In this document: positions 1 to 8,647 of the stretch, piece after piece
Numbering within the stretch: the stretch's first letter is position 1
How the letters are laid out: each line of letters begins with the position of its first letter
DNA from: Ruminococcaceae bacterium Marseille-P2935
GTDB taxonomy: Bacteria > Bacillota > Clostridia > Oscillospirales > Ruminococcaceae
Length of the DNA stretch: 64,000 bases
NCBI GenBank assembly: GCA_900104565.1
Contig: LT629952.1
Location: 868,001 to 932,000 of the forward strand
Direction of reading: 5' to 3'
Position numbers and translations under genes: made by a program
Notes under the pieces: generated by a model
What the model was told of the DNA's origin: nothing
The model's input: the letters and a program-made list of their open reading frames with translations, nothing else
Databases searched by the model: none

Positions 1-501
1 TATTAGTACTTCAGGCTCCATAGCAATGACGCCTGCGATAGCCACACGGCGTTTCTGGCCGCCTGACAGTTCAAAAGGGTTCTTTTCCAGCTGCTCGGGG
101 CGCAGTCCTACAAACCTGGCGGCTTCCCTTACCCGGTTGTCAATTTCATCTTCATTTAACCCCATGTTTTTGGGACCGAAAGAAATATCTTTGTATACGG
201 TATCTTCAAATAGCTGGTATTCGGGGTACTGAAACACCAGCCCCACCTTAAAACGAAACCCGCGCAGCTTGGACTTATCCGCCCACATATCCTCACCGTC
301 TACATATACCTTACCGGAGGTCGGTTCCAACAATCCGTTAAAATGTTGAATCAAGGTGGATTTCCCGGAACCTGTATGGCCAATGACCCCTAAAAACTCC
401 CCCTGCTCAATCTGTAAATTAATATGATCAATCGCTGTTTTCTCATAGGGGGTTCCCGCTGAGTAAACATAGGTCAGTTCTTCTGTCTTAATAATTGACA
501 T
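1..501 (-). CDS. ecfA2: ECF transporter ATPase EcfA2 (partial, C-terminus off window)
   Basis: This is the N-terminal 167 residues of an ABC ATPase of the energy-coupling factor type, which powers uptake of vitamins or metals through exchangeable S components. The visible part has the Walker A motif GHTGSGKST near residue 38, the Q-loop in VFQYPEYQ, and the signature LSGGQKRR near residue 144. It is cut just before Walker B. The ATG at 499-501 overlaps the end of ecfA1 by 14 bases, which indicates translational coupling. EcfT would be expected next, beyond the left edge. Assignment to EcfA2 rather than EcfA1 rests on gene order and on the FQYPEYQLF type of Q-loop. Confidence 0.9.
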   Translation of the reverse strand, partial: MSIIKTEELTYVYSAGTPYEKTAIDHINLQIEQGEFLGVIGHTGSGKSTLIQHFNGLLEPTSGKVYVDGEDMWADKSKLRGFRFKVGLVFQYPEYQLFEDTVYKDISFGPKNMGLNEDEIDNRVREAARFVGLRPEQLEKNPFELSGGQKRRVAIAGVIAMEPEVLI

Positions 502-1348
502 GGGCACCCTCCAATAACTTAGCAAGCGCCTCGATGCATCCCTCTTCGGTAATGATGTCATCGGGCAGGTCATATCCATTCTTACGCAGTTCGTAAATCA
601 GTTCGGTGGCTTGAGGAACATCTAGCCCCACCGATTTTAACTGCTCTACATGAGAGAATACCCTGCTTGGAATATCATCCAGTAAAATGGCGCCGCTGTC
701 TACCACAACCACTCGGTCACACTGTGCCGCTTCGTCCATATAATGGGTAATCAGCACCACTGTAATGCCGTAATCGTGGTTGAGCCTGCGTATGGTTTTC
801 ATTACTTCCCGCCGGCCTTTAGGGTCCAGCATAGCGGTAGGCTCGTCCAGCACAATGCACTGGGGACGCATTGCAATAATACCTGCAATGGCTACCCGCT
901 GCTTCTGCCCGCCCGAAAGCTGGTGAGGAGCATGCAGCCTGTGCTCATACATTCCCACCGACTTTAATGCCTCGTCTACTCTCTGACGAATTTCCGCAGG
1001 TGGTACCCCCATATTTTCCAAAGCAAAGGCCACGTCTTCTTCTACAATGGTAGCAACGATCTGGTTGTCAGGGTTTTGAAAAACCATGCCCACATTCTGC
1101 CGAATATCATAAAGGTGGCTTTCGTCTGCCGTATTCAGTCCCACCACATACACCACCCCGGACATGGGCAGTAAAATGGAGTTGAAATGTTTGGCCAGTG
1201 TGGATTTTCCCGAACCGTTATGGCCCAGCACTGCCACGAATTCCCCTTTTTTGATTTCGATAGACAGGTCATGCAAAACCATATTAGGTTGATTGTCTTC
1301 TCCCTGATAGGAGAAGCTGATGTTTTGCGCGCTGATAATCGAATCCAT
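488..1348 (-). CDS. ecfA1: ECF transporter ATPase EcfA1
   Basis: A 286-residue ABC ATPase that pairs with EcfA2 to drive the shared ECF transport module at the inner face of the membrane. It has Walker [10 protein letters not shown] near residue 43, Q-loop VFQNPDNQ, signature LSGGQKQR near residue 145 and Walker B CIVLDEP followed by the H-loop LITHYMDEA. The FQNPDNQ Q-loop and a C-terminal extension of about 60 residues are typical of EcfA1. It is the first gene of the ecfA1-ecfA2 pair. The 244-base gap to the upstream methyltransferase suggests its own start of transcription, but no clear promoter was found there. Confidence 0.92.
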   Translation of the reverse strand: MDSIISAQNISFSYQGEDNQPNMVLHDLSIEIKKGEFVAVLGHNGSGKSTLAKHFNSILLPMSGVVYVVGLNTADESHLYDIRQNVGMVFQNPDNQIVATIVEEDVAFALENMGVPPAEIRQRVDEALKSVGMYEHRLHAPHQLSGGQKQRVAIAGIIAMRPQCIVLDEPTAMLDPKGRREVMKTIRRLNHDYGITVVLITHYMDEAAQCDRVVVVDSGAILLDDIPSRVFSHVEQLKSVGLDVPQATELIYELRKNGYDLPDDIITEEGCIEALAKLLEGAHVNY

Positions 1349-1592
1349 TCTTTTTCCTCTTTCCAGAAAAGTCGGCGCCGTTCCGGTCGCCGCTTATTCA
1401 AAACATATCAATCACTTTTATTTTTTTACAACCTGCCTGGCCGCCTCAGGTACCAAAAAGGCCCCCTGCAACGCCCCCTTATGGGGCAGGCATTTTCCGT
1501 TAATTGAAATACCTGTTACCTGCATAAAGGAAACCGCCGAAAAAACGGCTTCTGTATGCGGACGGGCATATAAAATGCAACCATAGTTCCTG

Positions 1593-2453
1593 CTATTTTT
1601 GCCAGATCGCGGTGCTTCCGCAGGGCAGGCGGTACCCGCTTAACGTAACCGGCAGGCCTATTTCTGAGGAGGATACCTTGCCGCCAAACCGGGCTCCTAC
1701 CGTCACTCCTAAAATATATTCCATTACCGATGGAGAAAGCCCTGTTGTATAGGAATTAAGCAGAAAAAACAGCGGCTGCTGGCTAAGTACGCCGGTGCAG
1801 AGAGAAACCAGGTCATAAATTTGATCCTCCAGCTTCCAAACCTCTCCGCCCGGCCCCCGGCCGTAGCTTGGGGGATCCATCACAATGCCGTCATAGAAAT
1901 TCCCCCTGCGAATTTCACGCTCCACAAATTTTTGGCAGTCATCCACTATCCAGCGAATCGGCCGGTCGTCGAGTTTGGAGAGTTTAGCGTTGTCTCTTGC
2001 CCAGTTTACCATACCCTTCGATGCATCCACATGGCAAACGGATGCGCCTGCCTTAGCGCAGGCCAATGTAGCCCCACCGGTATAGGCAAATAGGTTTAAC
2101 ACCTTAATTGGCCGTCCCGCCTTTTGAATGAAATTGGCCATAAGGTCCCAGTTTACCGCCTGCTCGGGGAACAGCCCCGTATGCTTGAAACCTGTAGGGC
2201 GAATATGAAACTGCAGCTCTTTATACGAGATAGTCCATTCTTTTTTGTGCAGGTTTTTTTCCTGCCACTCACCGCCTCCGGTTGCTGAACGCAGATACCG
2301 GGCGTTCGCTTTTTCCCAGGCTTTTCCCTGCGGTGTTTTCCAAATCACCTGCGGGTCCGGCCTTGCTAAAAAAACATCTCCCCAGCGTTCTAACTTTTCC
2401 CCATTGGAGGCATCCACCACCTCAAACTCTTTCCAACCGTCCGCTACTCTCAT
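1593..2453 (-). CDS. Class I SAM-dependent methyltransferase (COG1092-like)
   Basis: A 286-residue methyltransferase that resembles the catalytic half of the RlmI/RlmK rRNA cytosine or guanine methyltransferases but has no obvious PUA domain. The SAM-binding motif I is LNLFAYTGGATLACAKAGA near residue 120, and the substrate motif is MDPPSYGRGP near residue 190. DPPSY-type motifs are usual for base methylation of RNA. Its ATG overlaps the glmM stop codon by one base (TAATG), so it is probably translated by coupling with glmM. The substrate is not known from sequence. Confidence 0.82.
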   Translation of the reverse strand: MRVADGWKEFEVVDASNGEKLERWGDVFLARPDPQVIWKTPQGKAWEKANARYLRSATGGGEWQEKNLHKKEWTISYKELQFHIRPTGFKHTGLFPEQAVNWDLMANFIQKAGRPIKVLNLFAYTGGATLACAKAGASVCHVDASKGMVNWARDNAKLSKLDDRPIRWIVDDCQKFVEREIRRGNFYDGIVMDPPSYGRGPGGEVWKLEDQIYDLVSLCTGVLSQQPLFFLLNSYTTGLSPSVMEYILGVTVGARFGGKVSSSEIGLPVTLSGYRLPCGSTAIWQK

Positions 2454-3805
2454 TATCTTTTTATTCTCTCCTCAATAACCCTTGCTATTCTGCGGGCAAC
2501 CTCGTCAATTACCGCTTCATCGGCGCCCTCCACCATGACACGGATAATCGGCTCCGTACCGGACGCACGTACCAAAATTCGCCCGTCTCCATTCAAATCC
2601 GCTTCACATTCCGAAATGGTTGCGGCAATCACATCGTCTTCTTCCAATTTTTTCTTTGCTTCTTTATCGGCAGCAACCGACAGCATTACTTGAGGGTACC
2701 GGGTCATAACCGAAGCCAATTCTTTTAAGCTTTTACCGGTTTTTTTCATAACCGTCAGCAGCTGCACGGCCGAAAGCTGCCCATCCCCGGTAGTCATATA
2801 ATCTAAAAAGATAATATGGCCAGACTGTTCACCGCCAATATTATGCCCATTCATAAGCATATTGCCCAGCACATACCGGTCGCCAACCTTGGTGGAAACC
2901 GCTTTTATATTGTTTTCTTTGCAAAATTTGAAAAAACCCAGGTTGCTCATTACCGTTACAACTGCGCAGCTGTTCTTTAAAATACCGCGCTGCAGCATAT
3001 CCTTGGCAAATATGGCCATCAGCTTATCGCCGTCTACAATTTCGCCATCAGCATCTACCGCCAGGCAGCGGTCGGCATCTCCGTCAAAGGCAATTCCTAT
3101 GTCAAACCCGCCTTCTTTTACCTTTTTGGCTAGCGCCTCAATATGGGTGGAACCGCAGCCCGCGTTTATATTGACACCGTTTGGTGTATCGCAAATTAGG
3201 GTATAATCCACCTTCAAACGCTTAAACAACTGTTTGGCGGTAGCGGATGCGCTGCCGTTTGAACAATCAATCAAAGCCTTAATGCCAGAAAGCTCTGTAT
3301 CGGCCGTATTTTTCAGGTGCTCAATATAATCTTCCAGAGCAAATGGATTCATGGTTACCCGGCCAATTTTATCCCCCGATTTAATCTCGTAGGGCTTTGC
3401 ATGGTCGAGCACAATCTCTTCAATTTCTTCTTCCTCTTCATCGGTTAGTTTAAAACCCTTGCTGCCAAAAATTTTAATGCCGTTATATTCAAACGGATTA
3501 TGGCTGGCCGAAAGCATAATTCCCGCATCGGCCCCTAGTTTTGTGACCAAAAATGCGACAGCCGGTGTTGGCACAGTGCCCAAAAGCACAACATCAGCGC
3601 CTGCGGAGCAAAGCCCGGACGCCAGTGCATGCTCCAGCATATCGGAAGATATTCTTGTATCTTTACCAATTAAAAAAACCGGGCGGCGGTGAATGCGCTC
3701 CTCCACAACCATAGCGGCCGCACGTCCAATATCGGTGGCGAGTTCGGTGGTAAGGTCTTTATTTGCCACACCCCTAACGCCATCGGTGCCAAAAATTCTA
3801 CCCAT
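2453..3805 (-). CDS. glmM: Phosphoglucosamine mutase
   Basis: A 450-residue mutase of the normal GlmM length. It converts glucosamine-6-phosphate to glucosamine-1-phosphate on the way to UDP-GlcNAc for peptidoglycan. It begins with GRIFGTDGVRGVAN. The phosphoserine loop is MLSASHNPFEYNGIK near residue 100, the magnesium loop is DGDADR near residue 243, and the phosphate-binding loop RASGTEPIIRVMVEG lies near the C-terminus. The ATG has a good ribosome site (AAAGGAG) 9 bases upstream. It lies in a run with the ruv genes, 31 bases after ruvB. Confidence 0.96.
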   Translation of the reverse strand: MGRIFGTDGVRGVANKDLTTELATDIGRAAAMVVEERIHRRPVFLIGKDTRISSDMLEHALASGLCSAGADVVLLGTVPTPAVAFLVTKLGADAGIMLSASHNPFEYNGIKIFGSKGFKLTDEEEEEIEEIVLDHAKPYEIKSGDKIGRVTMNPFALEDYIEHLKNTADTELSGIKALIDCSNGSASATAKQLFKRLKVDYTLICDTPNGVNINAGCGSTHIEALAKKVKEGGFDIGIAFDGDADRCLAVDADGEIVDGDKLMAIFAKDMLQRGILKNSCAVVTVMSNLGFFKFCKENNIKAVSTKVGDRYVLGNMLMNGHNIGGEQSGHIIFLDYMTTGDGQLSAVQLLTVMKKTGKSLKELASVMTRYPQVMLSVAADKEAKKKLEEDDVIAATISECEADLNGDGRILVRASGTEPIIRVMVEGADEAVIDEVARRIARVIEERIKR

Positions 3806-3836
3806 TCTAGAATCTCCTTTAATTGCAATACTTAAA

Positions 3837-4898
3837 TTACAGCTTCAGCTGCTCTGGCAAACCGGCATCAATTCCGCCAATTTCGGGCTTTTTCAACCCC
3901 AAATGCTCATAGGCCAATGCCGTGACACAGCGTCCACGGGGGGTACGGCTTAAAAAACCAATCTGCATCAAATACGGCTCACAAACATCTTCTAAAGTGA
4001 TTGCTTCTTCCCCAATTGCAGCGGCCAACGTCTCAAGCCCTACCGGGCCGCCCCCATAATTGCGAATGATGGTAGTAAGTACCAGACGGTCGGTTGAATC
4101 TAACCCCAGGGGGTCAATTTCCAGCCGGTCCAACGCAATTTTTGCAATATCTTCGTCAATCACCCCATTGCCCATTACCTGGGCAAAATCCCTGACCCGC
4201 TTTAACAGCCGGTTGGCAATACGCGGCGTACCCCGGCTGCGCATGGCAACTTCTCGGGCGCCAGGTTTCACACAGGGAATTCCCAAAATCACTGCACTTC
4301 GCATGGCAATGGTGGTCAGTTCCTCAACTGAATACATCTCTAACCGCATAATCATGCCAAAGCGGTCTCTGAGCGGAGAGGTGAGCTGCCCTGCACGGGT
4401 AGTTGCGCCCACCAGGGTAAAAGGTGGCAGGTCAATTCGAATGGACCGGGCTGATGGCCCTTTGCCAATAATAATATCCAGTGCAAAATCTTCCATGGCC
4501 GGGTAAAGGACTTCCTCTACACTGCGCGACAGACGATGGATTTCGTCAATAAACAGAATATCGTGCTCACTTAAATTGGTAAGCAGTGCTGCCAGATCCC
4601 CTGGCTTCTCAATCGCTGGCCCCGAGGTGATGCGAATATTTACCTTCATTTCATTTGCAATAATATGGGACAAGGTGGTCTTTCCAAGCCCCGGCGGGCC
4701 ATATAATAGAATATGGTCAAGAGGCTCTCCTCGGCGCTTTGCCGCCTCGATATAAATCGACATATTCTCTTTTGCTTTTTCTTGCCCAATATATTCGCTG
4801 AGCGTCTTGGGTCTCAGGGTCTGTTCCACATCCTGGTCTTCCCCGGTATAATCCGGCGTTACGATGCGGTTTTCAAAGTCTAAATCTGTTTCCTGCAC
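3837..4898 (-). CDS. ruvB: Holliday junction branch migration ATPase RuvB
   Basis: A 353-residue AAA+ motor that, with RuvA, drives Holliday junction branch migration during recombination and repair. It has Walker [13 protein letters not shown] near residue 68, Walker [10 protein letters not shown] near residue 117, sensor 1 LVGATTRAG, and the C-terminal winged helix with RTPRGR, which touches DNA. The start is GTG, 9 bases after a GGAGG ribosome site. It follows ruvA by 33 bases in ruvC-ruvA-ruvB order. Confidence 0.97.
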   Translation of the reverse strand: MQETDLDFENRIVTPDYTGEDQDVEQTLRPKTLSEYIGQEKAKENMSIYIEAAKRRGEPLDHILLYGPPGLGKTTLSHIIANEMKVNIRITSGPAIEKPGDLAALLTNLSEHDILFIDEIHRLSRSVEEVLYPAMEDFALDIIIGKGPSARSIRIDLPPFTLVGATTRAGQLTSPLRDRFGMIMRLEMYSVEELTTIAMRSAVILGIPCVKPGAREVAMRSRGTPRIANRLLKRVRDFAQVMGNGVIDEDIAKIALDRLEIDPLGLDSTDRLVLTTIIRNYGGGPVGLETLAAAIGEEAITLEDVCEPYLMQIGFLSRTPRGRCVTALAYEHLGLKKPEIGGIDAGLPEQLKL

Positions 4899-4931
4899 CC
4901 GGCGGCCCTCCTTTTTTTATTTCCTTAAAGC

Positions 4932-5537
4932 TTACCGGCCAAAGGCCATCTGTTTCAATGCTGTTTTAATCATTTCCTCCACCGGCATAGCAGGGTCAAG
5001 CTTGGCAATGATCGCAGCTGCGTCTGTTTGGGAATACCCCAAAACAGTTAAGGCGCTGATGGCTTCGCCCGCGTTGCCTGCCTGCAGGTTCAGCCCTGCT
5101 GCCGGAGTTTCACTTAATCCTTCGGCAATCTCAGCGGCACCGACTTTATCTTTTAGCTCCAGCACAATACGCTGAGCCAGTTTTGGGCCAACCCCCTGTG
5201 CTTTGGTAAGGGCCTTGCTGTCCCCAGCTGCAATATTCAGCGCCAGCCGTTCAGGCGTTGAATCAGAAAGGATAGACAGCCCGACCTTTGGTCCAACCCC
5301 TGAAACCGATGTAAGCATTTTATAGCAGTTCAGCTCTGCCATATCGTAAAAACCGTATAAATCCAAGGCGTCTTCCCGAACATTCAAATGGGTGTAAAGG
5401 GTCACTTCACTGCCTATTTGCGGTAACTTTGCAATGGTTGTCATGGTAGTCAGGCATTTAAATCCCACTCCCCCACATTGTACTACCGCCAGGTTAGACT
5501 CTACATGAATCAGTTTTCCGGTTACGCTGTAAATCAT
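4932..5537 (-). CDS. ruvA: Holliday junction DNA-binding subunit RuvA
   Basis: A 201-residue RuvA of normal length. It binds four-way junctions as a tetramer and recruits RuvB. The N-terminal OB fold (about residues 1-63) begins MIYSVTGKLIHVE. The two helix-hairpin-helix motifs are seen as LTSVSGVGPKVGLSILS and KAQGVGPKLAQRIVLELKDK. The C-terminal RuvB-binding domain (from about residue 150) begins AGEAISALTVLGYS. The ATG follows a GGACGGAGAAA ribosome site. Confidence 0.96.
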   Translation of the reverse strand: MIYSVTGKLIHVESNLAVVQCGGVGFKCLTTMTTIAKLPQIGSEVTLYTHLNVREDALDLYGFYDMAELNCYKMLTSVSGVGPKVGLSILSDSTPERLALNIAAGDSKALTKAQGVGPKLAQRIVLELKDKVGAAEIAEGLSETPAAGLNLQAGNAGEAISALTVLGYSQTDAAAIIAKLDPAMPVEEMIKTALKQMAFGR

Positions 5538-5653
5538 TTTCTCCGTCCATTCTGCCGCTGTGCACCGGCAAATAATTTCTCAAAAAAGCTGCTCTGTCTA
5601 ATCTCACACAGTACAAACTGACTAAACAAAGGTAATATGGCATTCAAATAATA

Positions 5654-6160
5654 TTATTTATATTGCTCTAACAAACGCTTGCGCTGAATTGCTCCTGAGG
5701 AATGTCCGTGGCAGATGGCAATTGCAAGGGCATCAGCAGTATCGTCTGGTTTTGGGACCTTTTCAAGCCCCAGCAAAATGCGGGTCATTTCCATCACCTG
5801 CTGCTTAATTGCCTTGCCATACCCTACCACTGCCTGTTTTACCTGAAGAGGGGTATATTCAAAAACTTCTACTCCCGCTTTCTGTGCCGCCAAAAGAATC
5901 ACTCCCCTGGCTTCCGCCACCGCAATCGCTGTTTTTTGGTTGGTGGTAAAAAACAACTGTTCGATGGACAAGGCCTCTGGCTGATGGCGCTGCAGCAGTT
6001 CCTGCATTCCGTCATAAATCACCTCAAGCCGACGTTCAAACGGCATGCCTGCCGGAGTGGTAATCGCACCATATTCTAAAGTTGTAAACTTACTGTTCCG
6101 ATAGGAAAGCACCCCATAGCCAACAATGGCATACCCAGGGTCGATTCCGATAATAATCAT
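5654..6160 (-). CDS. ruvC: Holliday junction resolvase RuvC
   Basis: A 168-residue endonuclease that cuts Holliday junctions as a dimer, working with RuvAB. The four catalytic acidic residues of the RNase H-like fold are visible: the Asp in IIIGIDPGYAIVGYG, the Glu in LSIEQLFF near residue 68, and two Asp in KPDDTADALAIAICH near residues 139-143. The ATG follows GAGGGAA. It is the first gene of the ruvCAB run. Two decayed copies of the 92-bp element found near ftsZ lie directly upstream. Confidence 0.96.
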   Translation of the reverse strand: MIIIGIDPGYAIVGYGVLSYRNSKFTTLEYGAITTPAGMPFERRLEVIYDGMQELLQRHQPEALSIEQLFFTTNQKTAIAVAEARGVILLAAQKAGVEVFEYTPLQVKQAVVGYGKAIKQQVMEMTRILLGLEKVPKPDDTADALAIAICHGHSSGAIQRKRLLEQYK

Positions 6161-6251
6161 CTAATTCCCTCGCATTTTGTCGTATTGACTTTTTAAAAGC
6201 CCTACACTGATTCAGCTTTCCTTTTTGCATTTTATTGGTCAGAGGCTGCCA

Positions 6252-6438
6252 AGTTGTTGCACTATGAACGCAACTGGTATAACTGGCCGCCAAACTATGG
6301 CAGTCTGTAAAGATAAGTAACACAACCGCGCTGTGGCTATGTTAGCAGAAACACTGCGTGTGAATGGTAGCATTGGCCATTGGCCGCTTGTCGGCCTGCC
6401 ATAAAAATATAAAAACCATGCTGCGGTTATTATACCAC
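6252..6438. repeat. Two decayed tandem copies of the 92-bp hairpin element
   Basis: The right-hand copy (about 6345-6438) matches the array unit at 31455-32090 closely across its middle: the segments TGAATGGTA, ATTGGCCATT, GGCCGCTTGTCGGCCT and TGCGGTTATTATACCA are in the same order and spacing. The left-hand copy (about 6252-6344) is weaker but keeps CTATGAAC, TGGTATAACTGGCC and a GC-rich hairpin. The TGGTA landmark repeats after 90 bases (6275 and 6365). They lie 5' of ruvC, just as the main array lies 5' of ftsZ, and in the same orientation. Confidence 0.8.
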
Positions 6439-6732
6439 AACCGAACATTCGGAACAACAATTACTCCTATTTCTTATTTGTAAAACTGTGGAATCCATCC
6501 CCTCTTTCTGCATTTTCTTTCACGGTTCAATGTGTTTTATGTGCACAGCGTCTGTCAAATCAAAAACTAAGTAAAGTTCGGGTAAACAATACGAAAAAAC
6601 TAAAAGTAAAAAACAAATTCCATCAAAACACTTTCTTCTACATAAAAAAACGGTATCAACACACAAAAATACAGTTATTTTAATAATATGGATGAAAGAT
6701 ATCCAAATCTGATACTAAATGTGAACAAAGTC

Positions 6733-6761
6733 TTGATTTTTGTAAACTTTTGTAGTACAAT
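6733..6761 (+). promoter_or_regulatory. Sigma-A promoter of tRNA-Val
   Basis: TTGATT at 6733-6738 and TACAAT at 6756-6761 with a 17-base spacer, ending about 22 bases before the tRNA. An 8-base inverted repeat, TGTGAACA (6720-6727) and TGTTCACA (6769-6776), flanks the promoter. Confidence 0.75.
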
Positions 6762-6783
6762 ACGATATGTTCACAAAAAATAA

Positions 6784-6859
6784 GGACGATTAGCTCAGCT
6801 GGTAGAGCATTCGCTTGACGTGCGAAGGGTCAGCGGTTCAAGCCCGTTATCGTCCACCA
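6784..6859 (+). tRNA. tRNA-Val (anticodon GAC)
   Basis: A complete cloverleaf: acceptor stem GGACGAT with ATCGTCC, D arm GCTCAGCTGGTAGAGC, anticodon stem TTCGC with GCGAA around the loop TTGACGT (anticodon GAC), and a TpsiC arm with GGTTCAAGCC. The 3' CCA is encoded (6857-6859). It reads GUC and GUU valine codons. It stands alone, not in a tRNA cluster. Confidence 0.97.
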
Positions 6860-7033
6860 CGGGGTGCTGTTCCTGCAATAGTGGGGGCGGCATTTTTTTG
6901 CTCTAAAATAGTTTTAAACAAGGTTTTTTATGATATAACTAAAGTATTCCCAGCTGCAAAAGCCCGTGTTTCGTTTATAGCATGCCTTAGCAAATATATA
7001 CTTTAAGTGGCAATAGAAAGGAACGGCGAAAAA

Positions 7034-7330
7034 ATGATAAAACATATTTTGCTTTGGAAGTTTACCGATTCTGTCAAACAATCCGATTATGAGGAAAAAA
7101 TTATATTTTTGCGTCAGAATTTTTCTGCACTGCTTGGCAAAGTGAACGGTTTAATCGAAATAGAACTGGGAGCAAAATGTATTCCAGGGGATTATGACAT
7201 TGTGCTATATGCCAAATTTGACAGTCTGGAAAGTCTTCAGCTGTACCAGGAACATCCCCTCCACCTCAAAATTAAGGAACAAGCCAAAGACTGGGTCTGT
7301 TCCCGGGCCTGCATTGATTACGAGGTTTAA
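7034..7330 (+). CDS. Dabb family stress-responsive alpha/beta barrel protein
   Basis: A 98-residue protein with the Dabb (dimeric alpha/beta barrel) pattern: N-terminal MIKHILLWKF, a central VNGLIEIELG strand, then YDIVLYAKFDSLESLQLYQEHPLH. Members are small dimeric ferredoxin-like folds with diverse or unknown jobs. The ATG at 7034 is chosen because an AAAGGAA ribosome site precedes it by about 10 bases; a GTG nine codons upstream has no such site. Its end overlaps the convergent lipase gene by 4 bases. Confidence 0.82.
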   Translation: MIKHILLWKFTDSVKQSDYEEKIIFLRQNFSALLGKVNGLIEIELGAKCIPGDYDIVLYAKFDSLESLQLYQEHPLHLKIKEQAKDWVCSRACIDYEV

Positions 7331-8007
7331 CTGCAAATTGTCTTTAATAAAATATTCCGGTAATACTCACCGGGCTCATGCTGATGAAACGACAAGATAC
7401 CCAATACCCTGTAATGGCCCACTGGTATTCTCATACCCACATGCCTGAACCCAAATAAAGCAAAGGGTATTTTGGTAACAATATCGTTTCCGTTTTCTAC
7501 CCGAAAGGTTTTGAAAACCCTTTTATTATAAGATTTTTGAAAGGCTTTGTTTCCTACTCTTGGGCAGCCAAACAAGGTTACTTCATAATCCTTATGTGGA
7601 AAATTATATTGCAGGTCAACCGCGCAAAGCACTGACAGCGCTGCACCATAGGAGTGGCCCATTATTAAAACTTTATTCACGGTGTCATCAATATACCTGT
7701 GAATAACCCCGCGCACTTCGTCAGATTTATACGCATCAATGAACCCGCTATGTACCCGGATTTTGGAGGCGGTGTTACCATAAGGTATCGTTTTCTTCCA
7801 AAACCGAAAATCGGTAAGCCAGTCCTGACAGGAATCAGTTCCCCGAAATGTTATTTGCAGCAGCCCTTCGCTGCTGCGTAAATAACATTGCACCCCTGTG
7901 CTTTTGCTATTAATATAAATAAGCCTTTGCCCTGGTTCATTGGGCTGTATATTCCGGTATGCCTTAGCTGAATATTCCATTCTTTGCAAAAGCTGGGTTT
8001 TATTCAT
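7327..8007 (-). CDS. Class 3 (fungal-type) lipase family protein
   Basis: A 226-residue alpha/beta hydrolase of the Lipase_3 family, expected to cleave acylglycerols or related esters. The nucleophile elbow is IMGHSYGAALS near residue 118. The acid is in VENGNDIVTKIP and the His in FRHVGMRI, in the spacing seen in this family. LLQITFRGTDS supplies the strand and oxyanion region, and FGCPRVGN is the usual post-nucleophile motif. No signal peptide is evident, so the protein may be cytoplasmic. It is convergent with the Dabb gene. Confidence 0.85.
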   Translation of the reverse strand: MNKTQLLQRMEYSAKAYRNIQPNEPGQRLIYINSKSTGVQCYLRSSEGLLQITFRGTDSCQDWLTDFRFWKKTIPYGNTASKIRVHSGFIDAYKSDEVRGVIHRYIDDTVNKVLIMGHSYGAALSVLCAVDLQYNFPHKDYEVTLFGCPRVGNKAFQKSYNKRVFKTFRVENGNDIVTKIPFALFGFRHVGMRIPVGHYRVLGILSFHQHEPGEYYRNILLKTICS

Positions 8008-8039
8008 TTTACCGCCTCCTAACAGCCCGGTTCATGGTA

Positions 8040-8261
8040 CTACAGCCGTTTTAGCTCCTCTAATACCCGGTCAATTTTCTTTTGTGAAATTTGATTTTTG
8101 GCGTACCCTAAAGCCTTTTTCAATGTCATATTCTGCGCCATACGCAAAAAAAACGGATTCATCAGTTCCGGAAATTCTTTTTTTGCTAAAGCCGCCGCTT
8201 TCGGATTGGCAAGCAGTTCTCCTAGTGTGATGCTGTTGTTTTTAAGATCCAATATAATCAC
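8040..8261 (-). CDS. Small uncharacterised protein (73 aa)
   Basis: A 73-residue, mostly helical protein with several Lys and Leu repeats (LGELLANPKAAALAKKEF, then TLKKALGYAKNQ and a C-terminal VLEELKRL). No family can be named with confidence. Its stop lies 32 bases upstream of the lipase start on the same strand, so the two may be co-transcribed. A ribosome site (GGGAGGTGATT) precedes the ATG, which supports it being a real gene. Confidence 0.65.
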   Translation of the reverse strand: MIILDLKNNSITLGELLANPKAAALAKKEFPELMNPFFLRMAQNMTLKKALGYAKNQISQKKIDRVLEELKRL

Positions 8262-8393
8262 CTCCCGTCTATCCTATGCCATAGACAAAAAGATGGTGGC
8301 AAAAAATAAAAATTTCTAAAATTTCTCAAAACCAGCGTGTTTTTCCACCTATAATTTAGGTTCTTGGGGAAAAATATTACTGAGGTGATAAAA

Positions 8394-8564
8394 ATGAATG
8401 ATATTTTTAGCGCTGGTGATCCGCTGGTAAACGACCCCAAATTGCATCAGGCATTTTGTTCTTTGCCTGCGTTTGTTCAGGAAACCATTATGCAGTGTAA
8501 TGTGGATATTAATAACGAACAGCAGCTTTTTGAATTTGCGGATAAACTAATGCGCAAAGATTAA
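8394..8564 (+). CDS. Small uncharacterised protein (56 aa)
   Basis: A 56-residue acidic protein beginning MNDIFSAGDPLVND and ending FADKLMRKD. The start at 8394 is chosen because a strong GAGGTG ribosome site precedes it by 8 bases. A clear terminator overlaps its stop codon. The pattern LPAFVQETIMQCNVDINNEQ suggests a short helical protein, but no family is recognised. It is divergent from the 73-residue gene. Confidence 0.7.
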   Translation: MNDIFSAGDPLVNDPKLHQAFCSLPAFVQETIMQCNVDINNEQQLFEFADKLMRKD

Positions 8565-8594
8565 AAAGAGCGGGGGGGTTCCTCCGCTCTTTTT
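8563..8594 (+). terminator. Intrinsic terminator after the 56-aa gene
   Basis: AAAAAGAGCGG pairs with CCGCTCTTTTT around a short G-rich loop, ending in a T run. It can act in both directions. Confidence 0.85.
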
Positions 8595-8595
8595 A

Positions 8596-8625
8596 TTTAC
8601 CATTTACCGCTGTTTGTGCTATGAT
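8596..8625 (+). promoter_or_regulatory. Possible promoter of the CorA-like gene
   Basis: TATGAT at 8620-8625 is a good -10 box. TTTACC at 8596-8601 is a fair -35 with an 18-base spacer. A ribosome site (AAGGGGG) follows before the ATG at 8648. Confidence 0.5.
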
Positions 8626-8647
8626 GTGAGAGTAAGGGGGCTCATAA

